Under the pieces are notes generated by a model that was given only the letters and a program-made list of their open reading frames with translations, did not search any database and was not told the DNA's origin. From the NCBI GenBank assembly GCA_014323965.1, contig JACONB010000287.1, forward strand, positions 1 to 5,737: a stretch of DNA of 5,737 nt. The letters are read 5' to 3'. The DNA comes from Prochloron sp. SP5CPC1. GTDB taxonomy: Bacteria > Cyanobacteriota > Cyanobacteriia > Cyanobacteriales > Prochloraceae. Shown here in pieces: positions 5,550 to 5,737 of this stretch. Numbering within the stretch: the first letter of the stretch is position 1; every line of letters begins with the position of its first letter. The position numbers and the translations under genes are program-made.

Positions 5550-5737
5550 CTACTGAGCAATAGTTTGCTCTAAGAACTGCTGAAATTCTCCCAGATTACC
5601 AATGGTAATTGCTCCTTTGAAAAGAGTATTCAGCACCGACTGCTCCTCAATGCGATTAATTACCTCTATCATGGAGTTGGGGACAGAACCAAACCGTGTG
5701 GATAGAATTTCCAAGGTATCCTCTCGTCCCTTCTCCA
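5550..5737 (-). CDS. C-terminal end of a Rpn-family / PD-(D/E)XK nuclease-like protein (partial)
   Basis: Sixty-one codons and a TAG are inside the window; the gene continues past the right edge. The residues EKGREDTLEILSTRFGSVP, then SMIEVINRIEEQSVL and GEFQQFLEQTIAQ, match the tail of a large cyanobacterial group annotated as Rpn-family recombination-promoting nucleases/putative transposases (YhgA-like), often with a DUF4351-like end. That tail typically reads GR.D.LEIL..RFG.VP followed by a predicted helix pair. The catalytic PD-(D/E)XK part would lie outside the window, so activity cannot be judged. Such genes occur in many copies per genome and often sit beside repeats, as here. I recognise the family from memory with fair but not full certainty. 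Confidence 0.72.
   Translation of the reverse strand, partial: EKGREDTLEILSTRFGSVPNSMIEVINRIEEQSVLNTLFKGAITIGNLGEFQQFLEQTIAQ

Overview
The window comes from a cyanobacterium, probably a filamentous one. It holds most of a Mg-chelatase H subunit with the cyanobacterial/chloroplast type N-terminus. It also has three HIP1 palindromes (GCGATCGC), the C-terminus of a Rpn-family (PD-(D/E)XK) protein of a type abundant in cyanobacteria, and several intergenic hairpin repeats of the kind scattered through filamentous cyanobacterial genomes. The species cannot be named from the sequence alone.

Layout. Positions 1-2860 (minus strand) carry the first 953 codons of chlH, which runs off the left edge with its frame intact. 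Positions 2861-3329 are an AT-rich non-coding stretch. It contains candidate chlH promoters with an overlapping dyad, a double-hairpin repeat, a GTAGGTTGGGTT-type repeat, and a 26-bp degenerate direct repeat flanking the latter. Positions 3330-3419 (plus strand) encode only 29 residues that look like the first strand and helix of a TIR domain, so this is a gene stub. Another short GC-rich repeat follows.

Positions 3471-5175 (minus strand) form a two-gene peptidoglycan-hydrolase cassette. The upstream gene is intact: an Ig-like domain plus a zinc D,D-/L,D-peptidase of family M15. The downstream gene, an Ig-like domain plus a GH25 muramidase, carries two in-frame stop codons and is called a pseudogene. 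The two N-terminal Ig-like domains are clearly related to each other. Neither protein has a visible signal peptide. Together the pair would have cut both the glycan and the peptide parts of the wall, as in a phage lysis module, a toxin or injection-system cargo, or a self-lysis module; the sequence does not decide among these.

Positions 5176-5549 are non-coding, with a candidate promoter for the hydrolase pair and a cluster of four short repeats. Two 12-mers recur there at almost the same offset (151 and 150 bp), suggesting an old local duplication. Positions 5550-5737 (minus strand) are the last 61 codons of the Rpn-family gene.

All protein-coding genes except the TIR stub are on the minus strand, but the large repeat-filled gaps argue that chlH, the hydrolase pair and the Rpn gene are separate transcription units. 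The region right of chlH looks like accessory, decaying DNA next to a core chlorophyll gene.
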